64,000 nt of DNA from an uncultured Alistipes sp. (GCA_910576555.1 CAJTIY010000001.1:1-64000); one strand, 5' to 3'. Positions 7,341-15,557 are shown, numbered from the stretch's first letter. The notes: a model not told the origin generated them from the sequence alone. Made by a program: numbers and translations.

Positions 7341-8384
7341 TTATTTTCTGTTCGCGCCGCTTTCGAGGATCGAGACGATCGAGAAGAGCGTGAAGCAGAT
7401 GGCGCCGAAACCGGTCAGCACGCGTGCCGGAACGAAGAACCGGGGCTTGAACAGCGCCTCCTCGAAGAGAAAGGCAGCCAGAAAGAGGCAGGTGAGCGCC
7501 GTGAGCACGGGAATGATCGGGATGCGGCGGGCCAGCGGGTAGTCCGTGTGCCATACCTTTCCGAGCAGGATCACCTTGCTCGAGATGCTCCAGCAGATTA
7601 GCGCCAGACCGATGAGGACGAATCCCACGAAGTCGATCGCCCCGCCCCAGTGCGCGAAGATCATGAGCAGACCTGCGATGAAGGCCACGACGCCCATCGA
7701 AACGACGAGCGACATCCAGCGCGAGGATTCGTTCATGCGGTAGGTGCCGCGCACCTGCCTTACGATGCTGGCGACCAGCGCGATGAGCGACGTGCAGACG
7801 CAGGCGATGCCGAGCATGACGCTGCCGGCGACGGTGTGGGCGGGCAGCGATGCCGTGGCGAAGAGCACGAACGACCAGATCCACGCCGCGAGGGCCGCGA
7901 GGCCGGCCACGCCGACGAGTATCACGGCGGTCCGGCGCGTGAATCCCGAGGGATTGATTGCGAACGCCGCGTCGGCCGAATTGCGGGGGATCAACGCGAA
8001 TTTCGTCGAAGAGGTCGCTGCCGTCGCGACGCAGGCGGCGATGAGTCCCAGACCGCAGACGACGTGTCCGGTGACGTAGGCGCCGGCCCAGTGCGATCCG
8101 ATGATCAGCAGACCGCAGATGAAGGTGGCCAGTGCGAACGAATAGCCGATGACGGGGAAGGCGTAACGCGCCGCCTTGTTGTAGGTGCCGGTGATCTGGC
8201 GGATGATCGTCGCGGCCGTGCAGTAGAGCGCCACGCAGATCGAACCGAGGAAAAAGACCACGGGGCCGGCCGTCAGGCGCGACGGATCGTCGCCCGCGGC
8301 GTAGACATAGGCGCCGTAGGCGAAACAGAAGGCGGCCATCACGAGGGGAATGGCCCGGAAGAGAATACTGATACCGTAATTCAT
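7341..8384 (-). CDS. yhiM: YhiM-like acid-resistance membrane protein (DUF2776)
   Basis: 347-residue integral membrane protein with about ten hydrophobic helices and almost no soluble part. It matches the DUF2776 family known from Escherichia coli YhiM, an inner-membrane protein linked to acid resistance. Shared landmarks include the start pattern (MNYGISILFRAIPLVM), internal GHVV.G.G.IAACV segments, and a C-terminal end RIPIIPVLTALTCLFL...PARVL.GFGAICFTLFSIVSILE followed by GANRK. ATG 8384 was preferred over an upstream in-frame ATG at 8441 because it restores the family N-terminus. It stands alone between two convergent or divergent neighbours. Molecular activity is not known even in E. coli. 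Confidence 0.8.
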   Translation of the reverse strand: MNYGISILFRAIPLVMAAFCFAYGAYVYAAGDDPSRLTAGPVVFFLGSICVALYCTAATIIRQITGTYNKAARYAFPVIGYSFALATFICGLLIIGSHWAGAYVTGHVVCGLGLIAACVATAATSSTKFALIPRNSADAAFAINPSGFTRRTAVILVGVAGLAALAAWIWSFVLFATASLPAHTVAGSVMLGIACVCTSLIALVASIVRQVRGTYRMNESSRWMSLVVSMGVVAFIAGLLMIFAHWGGAIDFVGFVLIGLALICWSISSKVILLGKVWHTDYPLARRIPIIPVLTALTCLFLAAFLFEEALFKPRFFVPARVLTGFGAICFTLFSIVSILESGANRK

Positions 8385-8465
8385 AGGTCGTGTGATTTTT
8401 TCGCGGGAGCCGTTGCAAAACCCGAACCAAACGGCCGGCATCGTGTTCCGGTCCTGTGCCGGGGC

Positions 8466-8496
8466 TTGCTTTTGCGCCCGTTATGCGTTACCTTTG
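8466..8496 (+). promoter_or_regulatory. Promoter of HAD phosphatase gene
   Basis: TTGC at 8466-8469 (extended TTGCTTTTGC), 19-base spacer, TACCTTTG at 8489-8496. The ATG of the gene is at 8501, about where transcription should begin, so the mRNA is probably leaderless. Confidence 0.7.
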
Positions 8497-8500
8497 CATC

Positions 8501-9088
8501 ATGAAGAACCTTGTTTTCGATTTGGGGGGCGTGGTTTTCGCCCGCAATAAAAAAAACTGCCCGCAGAAGTTGCTCGACTTTTTCAGCTTCGTGCGTGCGG
8601 AGCGCATGCCCGAATTCTGGGAGGAGTACGACCGCGGTACGGCGACGTTGGACGAAGTGACCGACACGCTCTGCCGCATCAAGGGCTGCTCGCGCGACGC
8701 GTGCGAACGGCTGCTCGCCGAAGCCATCGCGCGGCAGGAGCCCATCGCTCCCACCGAGCGGCTGCTCAGCGATCTGAAGCGTGCCGGATACCGGCTCTAC
8801 GTGCTGTCGAACATGTCGCGCGAGTTCATCGACTTCCTCCGCCGACAGCCCGTCTACGGACTTTTCGACGGCGAGGTCGTCTCGTGCGAGGAGCGCACGG
8901 TGAAACCCGAGCCGCGCATCTACGAGTTGCTGCTCGAACGGTACGGGCTCGATTCTGCCGAGACGCTCTTCGTCGACGATCGTCCGGCCAATGTCGCTGC
9001 GGCGCAGCGCCTCGGCATCGGCGGCTTCCTCTTCGATTACCGCGATCCGCAGGGGGCGTGCGACGCCCTGCGGCGTATGCTGCTGTAG
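8501..9088 (+). CDS. HAD-family phosphatase (YihX-like)
   Basis: 195-residue cytoplasmic haloacid dehalogenase-type hydrolase. Motif I is FDLGGVVF (residues 5-12) with nucleophile Asp6, the DxG form used by YihX-like sugar-phosphate phosphatases. Motif II is LSNMS (about 106-110). KPEPRIYELLLERYG (about 139-153) carries the motif III lysine, and FVDDRPANV (about 162-170) is motif IV, the magnesium site. A helical cap lies between motifs I and II. ATG 8501 is fixed by the conserved N-terminus; upstream in-frame codons fall inside the promoter. Substrate probably a small sugar phosphate, by family analogy only. Confidence 0.85.
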   Translation: MKNLVFDLGGVVFARNKKNCPQKLLDFFSFVRAERMPEFWEEYDRGTATLDEVTDTLCRIKGCSRDACERLLAEAIARQEPIAPTERLLSDLKRAGYRLYVLSNMSREFIDFLRRQPVYGLFDGEVVSCEERTVKPEPRIYELLLERYGLDSAETLFVDDRPANVAAAQRLGIGGFLFDYRDPQGACDALRRMLL

Positions 9089-9250
9089 TTTTCGTTGCGC
9101 AATCGCGGGCGGCCGAGCCGTGCGGCGGGGCGTTGCCGATCGCTGCCGGGGCAGGCGGCTTACCCGTTGCTATAGGGTGCGCTCGGGCTTTTTTGCGGAA
9201 AGAGGTCCTTTACGGATGCCTGCGGCATGCGACTTGTTCGTCGCCTGCGC

Positions 9251-10315
9251 ATGGAAGTGCGCAATTTCAAGGAACGTTACTGGCGGTTTTCGCTCTTCGT
9301 GCTGATTCTCGGACTCGGCGCGGCGATCTTCATCGAGCTGACCCCCTTTCTCGGCGGTCTGCTCGGCGCAGCGACGATCTATGTGTTGCTTCGCGGGCAG
9401 ATGATCCGTCTGACCGAGCATCGCAAGTGGCGTCGGAGCCTCGCAGCTTCGTTGCTGATGGGGGAGGCCGTCTTCTTCTTTCTGATTCCGATCAGTCTGG
9501 TCGTCTGGATGATCGTGGCCAAGATACAGGACGTCGCGGTCGATCCCCAGTCGGTGATCGCTCCGCTGAAGGAGGTCGCCGAGCTGCTGCGCGACCGCAC
9601 GGGCTACGACCTGTGGCAGGAGAGCAACCTCCAGCCGCTCATCGCCCGTATTCCCCGCATGGGGCAGTGGGTCGTCGAGGGGATCGTGTCGTTCGCCGTC
9701 AACATCGTCGTGCTGCTCTTCCTGCTCTATTTCATGCTCATCGGCGGTTGCCGCATGGAGCGCTACTTCCGCGAGATCCTGCCCTTCGATCGCCCCGTGT
9801 CGAGCAGCCTGATGCACGAGGTCTATCTGATCGTGCGCTCGAACGCCATAGGCATCCCGCTGCTGGCTCTCGTGCAGGGCTTCGTGGCTTATCTGGGTTA
9901 TATGGCCTTCGGCGCTCCCAGTCCGCTGTTCTGGGGCGGCGTCACCTGCTTCGCTACGGTGATTCCCATCGTCGGTACGGGACTCGTCTGGTTCCCGCTG
10001 GCCGCCTATCTGGCGCTCGCGGGCGACTGGGGACGGGCGATCGGACTGGCGCTCTATGGATTGCTGATCGTCACGCACGTCGACAACGTCGTTCGTTTCG
10101 TCCTGCAGAAGAAGCTGGCCGACACCCATCCGCTGGTGACCGTCTTCGGCGTCTTCATCGGGCTTTCGCTTTTCGGCTTCATGGGCGTGATCTTCGGTCC
10201 GCTCATGCTCTCGATCTTCATCTTCTGCGTCGGGATCTTCAAGAAGAAGTTCCTGCACGGCGCTCCAGACAGCCAATTGTTCATCCCCGGCGAGTCGCCC
10301 CGTACGGAGGCGTGA
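9251..10315 (+). CDS. AI-2E family (PerM/YdiK-like) permease
   Basis: 354-residue membrane protein of the AI-2E transporter family (PF01594). There are paired N-terminal helices (about 12-60), a helix near 70-92, a soluble middle region (about 95-140), and a C-terminal block of helices. The end pattern HPLVTVFGVFIGLSLFGFMGVIFGPLM is diagnostic. Members have been proposed to export autoinducer-2 or to act as Na+(Li+)/H+ antiporters; which applies here cannot be told. ATG 9251 (MEVRNFKERYW) was chosen; ATG 9227 is in frame and possible. No operon partner is evident. Confidence 0.85.
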   Translation: MEVRNFKERYWRFSLFVLILGLGAAIFIELTPFLGGLLGAATIYVLLRGQMIRLTEHRKWRRSLAASLLMGEAVFFFLIPISLVVWMIVAKIQDVAVDPQSVIAPLKEVAELLRDRTGYDLWQESNLQPLIARIPRMGQWVVEGIVSFAVNIVVLLFLLYFMLIGGCRMERYFREILPFDRPVSSSLMHEVYLIVRSNAIGIPLLALVQGFVAYLGYMAFGAPSPLFWGGVTCFATVIPIVGTGLVWFPLAAYLALAGDWGRAIGLALYGLLIVTHVDNVVRFVLQKKLADTHPLVTVFGVFIGLSLFGFMGVIFGPLMLSIFIFCVGIFKKKFLHGAPDSQLFIPGESPRTEA

Positions 10316-10383
10316 CCGCAGCGCAGGAGCGCATGCCGCCGCGGTCGGAAATGCGGTGCGGGGAATTTTTTTCGGCGAAACGG

Positions 10384-10412
10384 TTGCAATTCCGATTTGT
10401 TTACTATATTTG
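10384..10412 (+). promoter_or_regulatory. Promoter of biotin-carboxyltransferase gene
   Basis: TATATTTG at 10405-10412, a perfect -7 box. TTGC at 10384-10387 lies 17 rather than 19 bases upstream. The segment is clearly more AT-rich than its surroundings. The leader to ATG 10469 is about 50 nt. Confidence 0.5.
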
Positions 10413-10468
10413 TTATTGGAATAACAGTGAAACGGAGACCGAGAGCCTCCACTAATTCGTAAATTAAA

Positions 10469-12328
10469 ATGGCCAGAAATCTCAAAATCAGAGACCTTAC
10501 GTTGCGCGACGGGCAGCAGTCCTCGTTTGCCACGCGTATGAATCAGGCGCAGATCGATCGTTGTCTGCCCTTCTACAAGGATGCCAATTTCTACGCGATG
10601 GAGGTCTGGGGCGGTGCCGTGCCCGATTCGGTGATGCGCTACCTCGACGAAAATCCGTGGACCCGTCTGGAGACGATCCACGAGGCTGTGGGCGACGTGT
10701 CGAAACTCACGGCGCTTTCGCGCGGCCGCAACCTCTTCGGCTATGCTCCCTATACGGACGAAATCATCGACGGATTCTGCCGCAACGCCATTCGCAGCGG
10801 CTTGGGCATCATGCGTATCTTCGATGCGCTGAACGATGTCGACAACGTGAAGTCGACGATCAAATACGTGAAGCAGTACGGCGGCATCGCCGACTGCGCC
10901 GTGTGCTATACGGTCGATCCGAAGTATCCCGAGCCGGGCTTCTGGGCCAAGCTGACGGGCAAGAAGAAGCCCGCACCGGTCTTCACCGACGCCTACTTCC
11001 TCGACAAGGCGAAGCAGATGGCGGCGCTGGGCGCCGACATGATCACCATCAAGGACATGTCGGGTCTGATTCCTCCGCGCCGCGTGGCGACGCTCGTGAA
11101 GCTGTTCAAGCAGCATATCTCCATTCCGGTCGATTTCCACACCCACTGCACCCCCGGTTTCGGTCTGGCTTCGGTGCTGGCGGCCATTGTCGCCGGCGTG
11201 GATGTCGTCGACACCAACTGCTGGTACTTCGCCGGCGGCACGGGCGCTCCGGCCATCGAGCTGATCCATGTCTTTTGCCGCAAGCTCGGCATCGAGACGG
11301 GCGTGAACATGGAGGCCGTGGCGAAGATCAACGCCGAGTTGCGCAGCATCCGCAAGGAGCTCAATATGTCGGTGTTCGGCAAGGACAAGCCCGAGCCGAA
11401 GCCGTTCAACCCCGTGACCGACGAACTGCCCGCCGAGATCGACGCGCTCTTCGACGAGGCGATCCGCGCCGCGCAGAACGACGACGAGGCGACGACGATC
11501 GCCGCCTGCCGCAAGATCGAGGCCTATTTCGGCTTCCCGGCACCCAACGAGCTGGTGCAGAAGGCCGAGATTCCCGGCGGCATGTATTCGAACATGGTGG
11601 CCCAGCTCCAGCAGCTGAAGGCCGAGGAGATTCTGCCGCGCGCTATGGAGCTCATCCCGACGGTGCGTCTGGCTGCGGGTCTGCCGCCGCTGGTGACCCC
11701 CACGTCGCAGATCGTGGGTGCGCAGGCCGTCAACTGCGCCCTCGACGAGAAGGCGGGGCGTCCGATGTATACCAACAAGAGTTCGCAGTTCGCGGGTTTG
11801 GTGAAGGGCGAATACGGCCATACGCCGGTCAGGATCGATCCCGAATTCCGCTTTAAGATCTGCGGCGTGCGCGAGGAGACGCCCTACGACACGTCGAAGA
11901 ACAAGCGGCAGCCCAATCCCGAACTCCCGGAGGCCGGCGGCGTGAAGCTCGCCGAGAACGAAAAGGAGGAGCTGCTGCTCGAACTCTTCCCGCTCGTGGC
12001 GAAGAACTACCTCACGGCGCTCAAGAAGAAGGCTTACGAGGCGCAGAAGGCCGAAGCGCCCGCTGCTGCCGTCGAGAGCGCTCCGAGCGAGGAGCCGCAG
12101 CGCGCCGCCATCACCGGCAATACGGTGAACGCTCCGCTGCCGGGCCGTATCATCGAGCTCAAGGTCGCCGTGGGCGATCGGGTGACGGCCGGTCAGGAGG
12201 TGCTGGTGCTCGAGGCCATGAAGATGGAGAATTCGATCACGACCGACTATGCCGGTACGGTGAAGCAGATCTTCGTCCAGCCGGGCGAGACCGTCGCCAC
12301 CGACGCCATGCTGATCGAGGTCGAATAG
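10469..12328 (+). CDS. Biotin-dependent carboxyltransferase (oxaloacetate decarboxylase alpha / pyruvate carboxylase B type)
   Basis: 619 residues. The N-terminal ~270 residues are the HMGL-like TIM barrel of the carboxyltransferase: RDLTLRDGQQS (8-18) starts it, DMSGLIPP (about 196) supplies the active-site region with the carbamylated-lysine segment TIKD, and DFHTHCTPG (about 222-230) gives metal ligands. A conserved carboxylase domain follows. After an Ala/Pro/Glu-rich linker (about 530-550) the last ~75 residues are a biotinyl domain with the biotin-accepting lysine in EAMKMEN. It transfers CO2 between biotin and pyruvate/oxaloacetate or a related acyl group. The biotin carboxylase or membrane pump partners are not in this window, so pyruvate carboxylase B, oxaloacetate decarboxylase alpha and methylmalonyl-CoA/transcarboxylase roles cannot be separated. 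Confidence 0.88.
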   Translation: MARNLKIRDLTLRDGQQSSFATRMNQAQIDRCLPFYKDANFYAMEVWGGAVPDSVMRYLDENPWTRLETIHEAVGDVSKLTALSRGRNLFGYAPYTDEIIDGFCRNAIRSGLGIMRIFDALNDVDNVKSTIKYVKQYGGIADCAVCYTVDPKYPEPGFWAKLTGKKKPAPVFTDAYFLDKAKQMAALGADMITIKDMSGLIPPRRVATLVKLFKQHISIPVDFHTHCTPGFGLASVLAAIVAGVDVVDTNCWYFAGGTGAPAIELIHVFCRKLGIETGVNMEAVAKINAELRSIRKELNMSVFGKDKPEPKPFNPVTDELPAEIDALFDEAIRAAQNDDEATTIAACRKIEAYFGFPAPNELVQKAEIPGGMYSNMVAQLQQLKAEEILPRAMELIPTVRLAAGLPPLVTPTSQIVGAQAVNCALDEKAGRPMYTNKSSQFAGLVKGEYGHTPVRIDPEFRFKICGVREETPYDTSKNKRQPNPELPEAGGVKLAENEKEELLLELFPLVAKNYLTALKKKAYEAQKAEAPAAAVESAPSEEPQRAAITGNTVNAPLPGRIIELKVAVGDRVTAGQEVLVLEAMKMENSITTDYAGTVKQIFVQPGETVATDAMLIEVE

Positions 12329-12349
12329 GACCTAATCATACTTCGTAAG

Positions 12350-12381
12350 GGGAGTGCGGAGCCGATCCGCGCTCCCTTTTT
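12350..12381 (+). terminator. Intrinsic terminator of carboxyltransferase gene
   Basis: Stem GGGAG-T-GCGGA / TCCGC-G-CTCCC around loop GCCGA, followed by T5 (12377-12381). The end of the T run is also the -33 TTTG of the mscL promoter. Confidence 0.8.
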
Positions 12382-12410
12382 GTTTCGGTGTGGGAAAATG
12401 ACTATCTTCG
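12379..12410 (+). promoter_or_regulatory. Promoter of mscL
   Basis: TTTG at 12379-12382, 20-base spacer, TATCTTCG at 12403-12410. It overlaps the T run of the upstream terminator. The leader to ATG 12437 is about 20 nt. Confidence 0.55.
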
Positions 12411-12436
12411 TTGCCGGAATCGAAAAATTTACGAAC

Positions 12437-12892
12437 ATGGCATTTTTCAAGGAATTCAAGGAGTTCGCCCTCAAGGGCAATGTGATGGACATGGCCGTCG
12501 GCGTGATCATCGGCGGTGCGTTCGGTAAGATCGTCTCGTCGCTCGTCAACGACATTCTGATGCCTCCGATCGGTGCGTTGCTCGGCAATGCCGACTTCAC
12601 GCATCTGCGCATCGACATCTCGCGCATACGCGACGTCGCTTCGAACGCCGTGCAGTCGGTGACGGGCCAAGAGGGCGTCGCTGCGGCCGAACCGATTTAT
12701 TGGAACTACGGAGCCTTCATCCAGCAGTGCGTCGATTTCACGATTCTGGCCCTGTGCGTCTTCATGATGGTCAAGCTGATGAATCGCGTGGTGCGCAAGA
12801 AGGAGGCGGCGCCCGCTCCGGTTCCAGCCCCTTCGAAAGAGGAGCAGCTGCTCGCCGAGATCCGCGATCTGCTCAAGGAGCGGACGAAGTAG
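12437..12892 (+). CDS. mscL: Large-conductance mechanosensitive channel MscL
   Basis: 151-residue pentameric inner-membrane emergency valve that opens under membrane tension. The amphipathic N-helix (MAFFKEFKEFALKGNVMDMAVGVIIGGAFGKIV) leads into the pore helix TM1 with its Gly/Ala-rich face, followed by LPPIG-type loop MPPIGALL. TM2 is at about 97-117 (FTILALCVFMMVKLMNR). A Pro/Ala linker and a charged C-terminal helix (EEQLLAEIRDLLKE) finish the protein. Residues 60-90 of the periplasmic loop are typical in length. ATG 12437 gives the conserved N-terminus. Convergent with the ion-channel gene; they share a bidirectional terminator. Confidence 0.95.
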   Translation: MAFFKEFKEFALKGNVMDMAVGVIIGGAFGKIVSSLVNDILMPPIGALLGNADFTHLRIDISRIRDVASNAVQSVTGQEGVAAAEPIYWNYGAFIQQCVDFTILALCVFMMVKLMNRVVRKKEAAPAPVPAPSKEEQLLAEIRDLLKERTK

Positions 12893-12910
12893 GCGATCCG
12901 CTTGCGCGCG

Positions 12911-12953
12911 AAAAAGAGAAGGTCCGGCGTCAATCGTCGGACCTTCTCTTTTT
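12911..12953. terminator. Bidirectional terminator between mscL and ion channel
   Basis: Perfect 16-bp stem, 12911-12926 with 12938-12953, starting with A5 and ending with T5, so it works on both strands. Its right arm overlaps the last codons of the ion-channel gene. Confidence 0.85.
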
Positions 12954-13613
12954 CGGTGCGTATTCCTGTAATATATAGGTGGTGAAGATCGGGAAGAAGA
13001 GCATGCCGAGTGCCGGGAGCAGCACGCTGAACACCTTGCCTACCGTCGTGACGGGGAAGATCGCCGCACCGACCGTCGTGACGCCCATCCATGCCCACCA
13101 GAAGGCGTTGCCGAAACCTTCGAGCCGGGGATTGACGCCCGTTTCGTAGTCGAAGAAGACGAGGGCCGAGAGGTAGGTGAAGAGTGTCACCGTGAGCAGA
13201 TAGGCGGCGAACAGCTTGCGGACCCGGTCGGTGACGAGCCATCGCACGATCACGTAAAGCGCCAGGAAGGCCCGCAGCACCGGCATTAGCCCGATGAACA
13301 TGGCCCATTCGCGCGACAGCTCGACGCCGCTCCATCCGACGATATTCAGATAGGGGATCGAGAGCAGCAGGATCGGGAGGTTGCGCAGGAAGAATCCCCG
13401 CCGGCGGTCCGTCGTGCTCCAGCGCACGAAGAAGTCGATGAGGAAGAGGAGGCAGACCGCGAACTGGATCCAGAGGAACGAGGCGGAGAAGTGGCGCCCG
13501 TCGCCTGCGAGGATTTCCCACGAGAGCGAGACGAGGAGGAGAATGCCGGCGATGACTTTCAGAATGTTGAGCGTGCGCAGCTGATCCGTGCGCGGAGCGA
13601 GGGTCGGAGACAT
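12930..13613 (-). CDS. Voltage-gated-like cation (potassium) channel subunit
   Basis: 227-residue membrane protein with six hydrophobic segments (about 14-35, 47-66, 80-94, 106-128, 137-158, 197-219) and a pore loop. WAWMGVTTVGAAIFPVTTVGK (about 175-195) stands where K+ channels have T(V/I)GYG; TTVG is kept but the second part is AAIFP, so selectivity is uncertain. S4 (FIGLMPVLRAFLALYVIVR) has few arginines, so voltage sensing is doubtful. ATG 13613 begins a hydrophilic N-terminus; the open frame extends further upstream but looks non-coding. The C-terminal residues YAPKKRRSDD are encoded within the terminator stem shared with mscL. Confidence 0.78.
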   Translation of the reverse strand: MSPTLAPRTDQLRTLNILKVIAGILLLVSLSWEILAGDGRHFSASFLWIQFAVCLLFLIDFFVRWSTTDRRRGFFLRNLPILLLSIPYLNIVGWSGVELSREWAMFIGLMPVLRAFLALYVIVRWLVTDRVRKLFAAYLLTVTLFTYLSALVFFDYETGVNPRLEGFGNAFWWAWMGVTTVGAAIFPVTTVGKVFSVLLPALGMLFFPIFTTYILQEYAPKKRRSDD

Positions 13614-13989
13614 CGATTGGTTGTTATGGGGTTTTCGCAACGAACGACAAAATGGGTGCCAGATCGCTTGTCGCTGCTTTTTGGGGCGGGTGCGGCCGGT
13701 TTTGCAGGGTGGATGCGGAGTGCCGGGCGTTCGCTGTCGTCGATACGCCGCGGCATTGCGGAGATTCCGTCGGGTGGGACGATGTGCCGGGAATGTCGCG
13801 GCGGAGCGCGGGGAGAGGGACAGTCGGCCGGCGGGTTGCTCGTCGCGGAACGCATGCGGACCGCTCTTTTCGGCTCGTCTCGCGAAACCGCGGTGTCCCA
13901 TCGGGCGTTGGGGGTGCGCAGATTGGAAGGGCGCGACAGACACAAAAAAATCATCCGTCTGCATGACTGCAAACGGATGACCGATCGGG
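13614..13989. other. Intergenic region, no gene seen
   Basis: Between the channel gene start and the tRNA. Frames on both strands are open but Arg/Pro/Ala-rich with no recognisable pattern. No clear TAnnTTTG box for the channel gene was found. Nothing else supported. Confidence 0.5.
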
Positions 13990-14063
13990 TAGCGGGAGAG
14001 AGACTTGAACTCTCGACCTCATGATTATGAATCATGCGCTCTAACCAGCTGAGCTATCCCGCC
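13990..14063 (-). tRNA. tRNA-Met (anticodon CAT)
   Basis: A complete cloverleaf reads on the minus strand. The acceptor GGCGGGA pairs with TCCCGCT (first pair G-U). The D stem is GCTC/GAGC with AGCTGGTTA in the loop. The anticodon stem CATGA/TCATG encloses loop TTCATAA, so the anticodon is CAT. The variable loop is AGGTC and the T arm GAGAG-TTCAAGT-CTCTC. The discriminator is A and CCA is not fully encoded. It lacks the GC-rich anticodon stem and mismatched 1-72 pair of an initiator, so elongator Met is favoured. A lysidine-modified tRNA-Ile with CAT cannot be excluded from sequence alone. Confidence 0.9.
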
Positions 14064-14189
14064 ATTGCCTTGAAAGCGAGTGCAAAGGTAATGCAATTTT
14101 CGTAATCTGCAAAAAATCGAAGCTCTTTTTTCGATTTTTCTGCAATGCGACGCCGTTTCCGATGCGACGGAGCCGCAGATCTGCACCAA

Positions 14190-14217
14190 AAAGCCCCTCC
14201 TGCAACGGAGGGGCTTT
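14190..14217 (-). terminator. Intrinsic terminator of der
   Basis: Stem AAAGCCCCTCC / GGAGGGGCTTT with a six-base loop (TGCAAC). On the minus strand the hairpin is followed by a T run (CTTTTTGG), just past the der stop at 14253. Confidence 0.8.
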
Positions 14218-14252
14218 CGCGATGGGACCTGCGCATGCGCAGGCCGGCCGTG

Positions 14253-15557
14253 TTACTTCTGTCGGAAATAGATCTGGATCGGTACGCCCGAGAAATCCCA
14301 CCGTTCGCGCATGTTGTTTTCGAGGAAGCGCCGATAGGGCTCTTTGATGTACTGCGGCAGGTTGACGAAGAAGGCGAACTGCGGCGTCGGCGTCGGTAGC
14401 TGGGTGATGTACTTGATCTTGATGTATTTGCCCTTCGTCGCGGGGGGCGGGTAGTTCTCGATCAGCGGGAGCATCGTCTCGTTGAGTTCCGACGTGGCGA
14501 TGCGCCGCTTGCGCGACTGATGCACGCGGATGGCGGTTTGCAGCACGTCGAGAATCCGCTGCTTGTTGAGCACCGAAGTGAATATGATCGGAATGTCGTT
14601 GAAAGGCGCCAGCCGTTTTTTCAGGAATTCCGTCCACTCCTTCATCGTGTTGCTCTCCTTCTCGATCAGGTCCCACTTGTTGACCACGATCACGCACCCC
14701 TTCCGGTTGCGGACGATCAGGTTGTGGATGTTCAGGTCCTGCGATTCGAGGCCCTGCTGCGCGTCGAGCATCAGGATGCAGACGTCGGAGTTCTCGATCG
14801 CGCGGATCGAACGCATGACGGAGTAGAATTCGAGGTCCTCCATCGTCTTGCCCTTCTTGCGCATGCCAGCCGTGTCGATGAGGTAGAAGTCCATGCCGAA
14901 CTTGTTGTAGCGCGTGCGGATCGAGTCGCGCGTGGTGCCCGCGATCGAGGTCACGATGTTGCGCTCCTCGCCCAGCAGAGCGTTCGTGAGCGACGACTTG
15001 CCCACGTTGGGGCGTCCGACGATGGTGATGCGCGGCAGGTCGTCCTCGGCGTCGGAGGAGGTGTCGGCGGGCAGAGCCGCCAGAATGGCGTCCATCAGAT
15101 CGCCCGTGCCGCTGCCCGACATCGACGAAATGCAGTAGGGATCGCCCAGTCCGAGCGCATAGAATTCGTGCGAGGAGTAGATCTGGTTGTTGTTGTCGAC
15201 CTTGTTGCAGACCAGAATCACCTTCTTCGACGTGCGGCGGAGGATGTCGGCCATCATTGCGTCGAGGTCGGTGATGCCCGTCGCTACCTCCACCAGAAAG
15301 AGGATCACGTCCGCCTCGTCGATGGCCAGCATCACCTGACGGCGGATCTCCTCTTCGAAAATATCCTCCGAGTTGACCGTATAGCCGCCCGTGTCGATCA
15401 CGGAGAACTCCTTGCCGTTCCAGTCGGTCTTGCCGTAGTGGCGGTCGCGCGTGGTGCCCGCCGTCGAGTCGACGATGGCTTTGCGTTCGCCTACGAGGCG
15501 GTTGAAGAGGGTCGATTTGCCGACATTGGGTCGGCCGACGATTGCTACGAGGCTCAT
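14253..15557 (-). CDS. der: Ribosome biogenesis GTPase Der (EngA)
   Basis: 434 residues, the double-GTPase that acts in 50S subunit assembly. Two tandem G domains are visible: the first with GRPNVGKST (about 8-16) and DTGG (about 56), the second with GRPNVGKSS (about 178-186), DTAGMRKKGK (about 225) and NKWDL (about 290). The C-terminal KH-like domain (about 350-434) ends RWDFSGVPIQIYFRQK, characteristic of Der. ATG 15557 (MSLVAIVGRPNVGKS) is the conserved start, although the same frame stays open far upstream across another gene. A strong promoter lies at 15608-15638. Confidence 0.97.
   Translation of the reverse strand: MSLVAIVGRPNVGKSTLFNRLVGERKAIVDSTAGTTRDRHYGKTDWNGKEFSVIDTGGYTVNSEDIFEEEIRRQVMLAIDEADVILFLVEVATGITDLDAMMADILRRTSKKVILVCNKVDNNNQIYSSHEFYALGLGDPYCISSMSGSGTGDLMDAILAALPADTSSDAEDDLPRITIVGRPNVGKSSLTNALLGEERNIVTSIAGTTRDSIRTRYNKFGMDFYLIDTAGMRKKGKTMEDLEFYSVMRSIRAIENSDVCILMLDAQQGLESQDLNIHNLIVRNRKGCVIVVNKWDLIEKESNTMKEWTEFLKKRLAPFNDIPIIFTSVLNKQRILDVLQTAIRVHQSRKRRIATSELNETMLPLIENYPPPATKGKYIKIKYITQLPTPTPQFAFFVNLPQYIKEPYRRFLENNMRERWDFSGVPIQIYFRQK

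Noticed and set aside
13614..13964. N-terminal extension of the ion channel by 117 codons
   Set aside because: The extra residues are Arg/Pro-rich without signal or domain, and the ATG at 13613 leads straight into the first membrane segment.
13990..14063. Reading the CAT-anticodon tRNA as initiator tRNA-fMet
   Set aside because: It lacks the initiator features: no run of three G-C pairs in the anticodon stem and position 1-72 is a G-U pair rather than the initiator mismatch.
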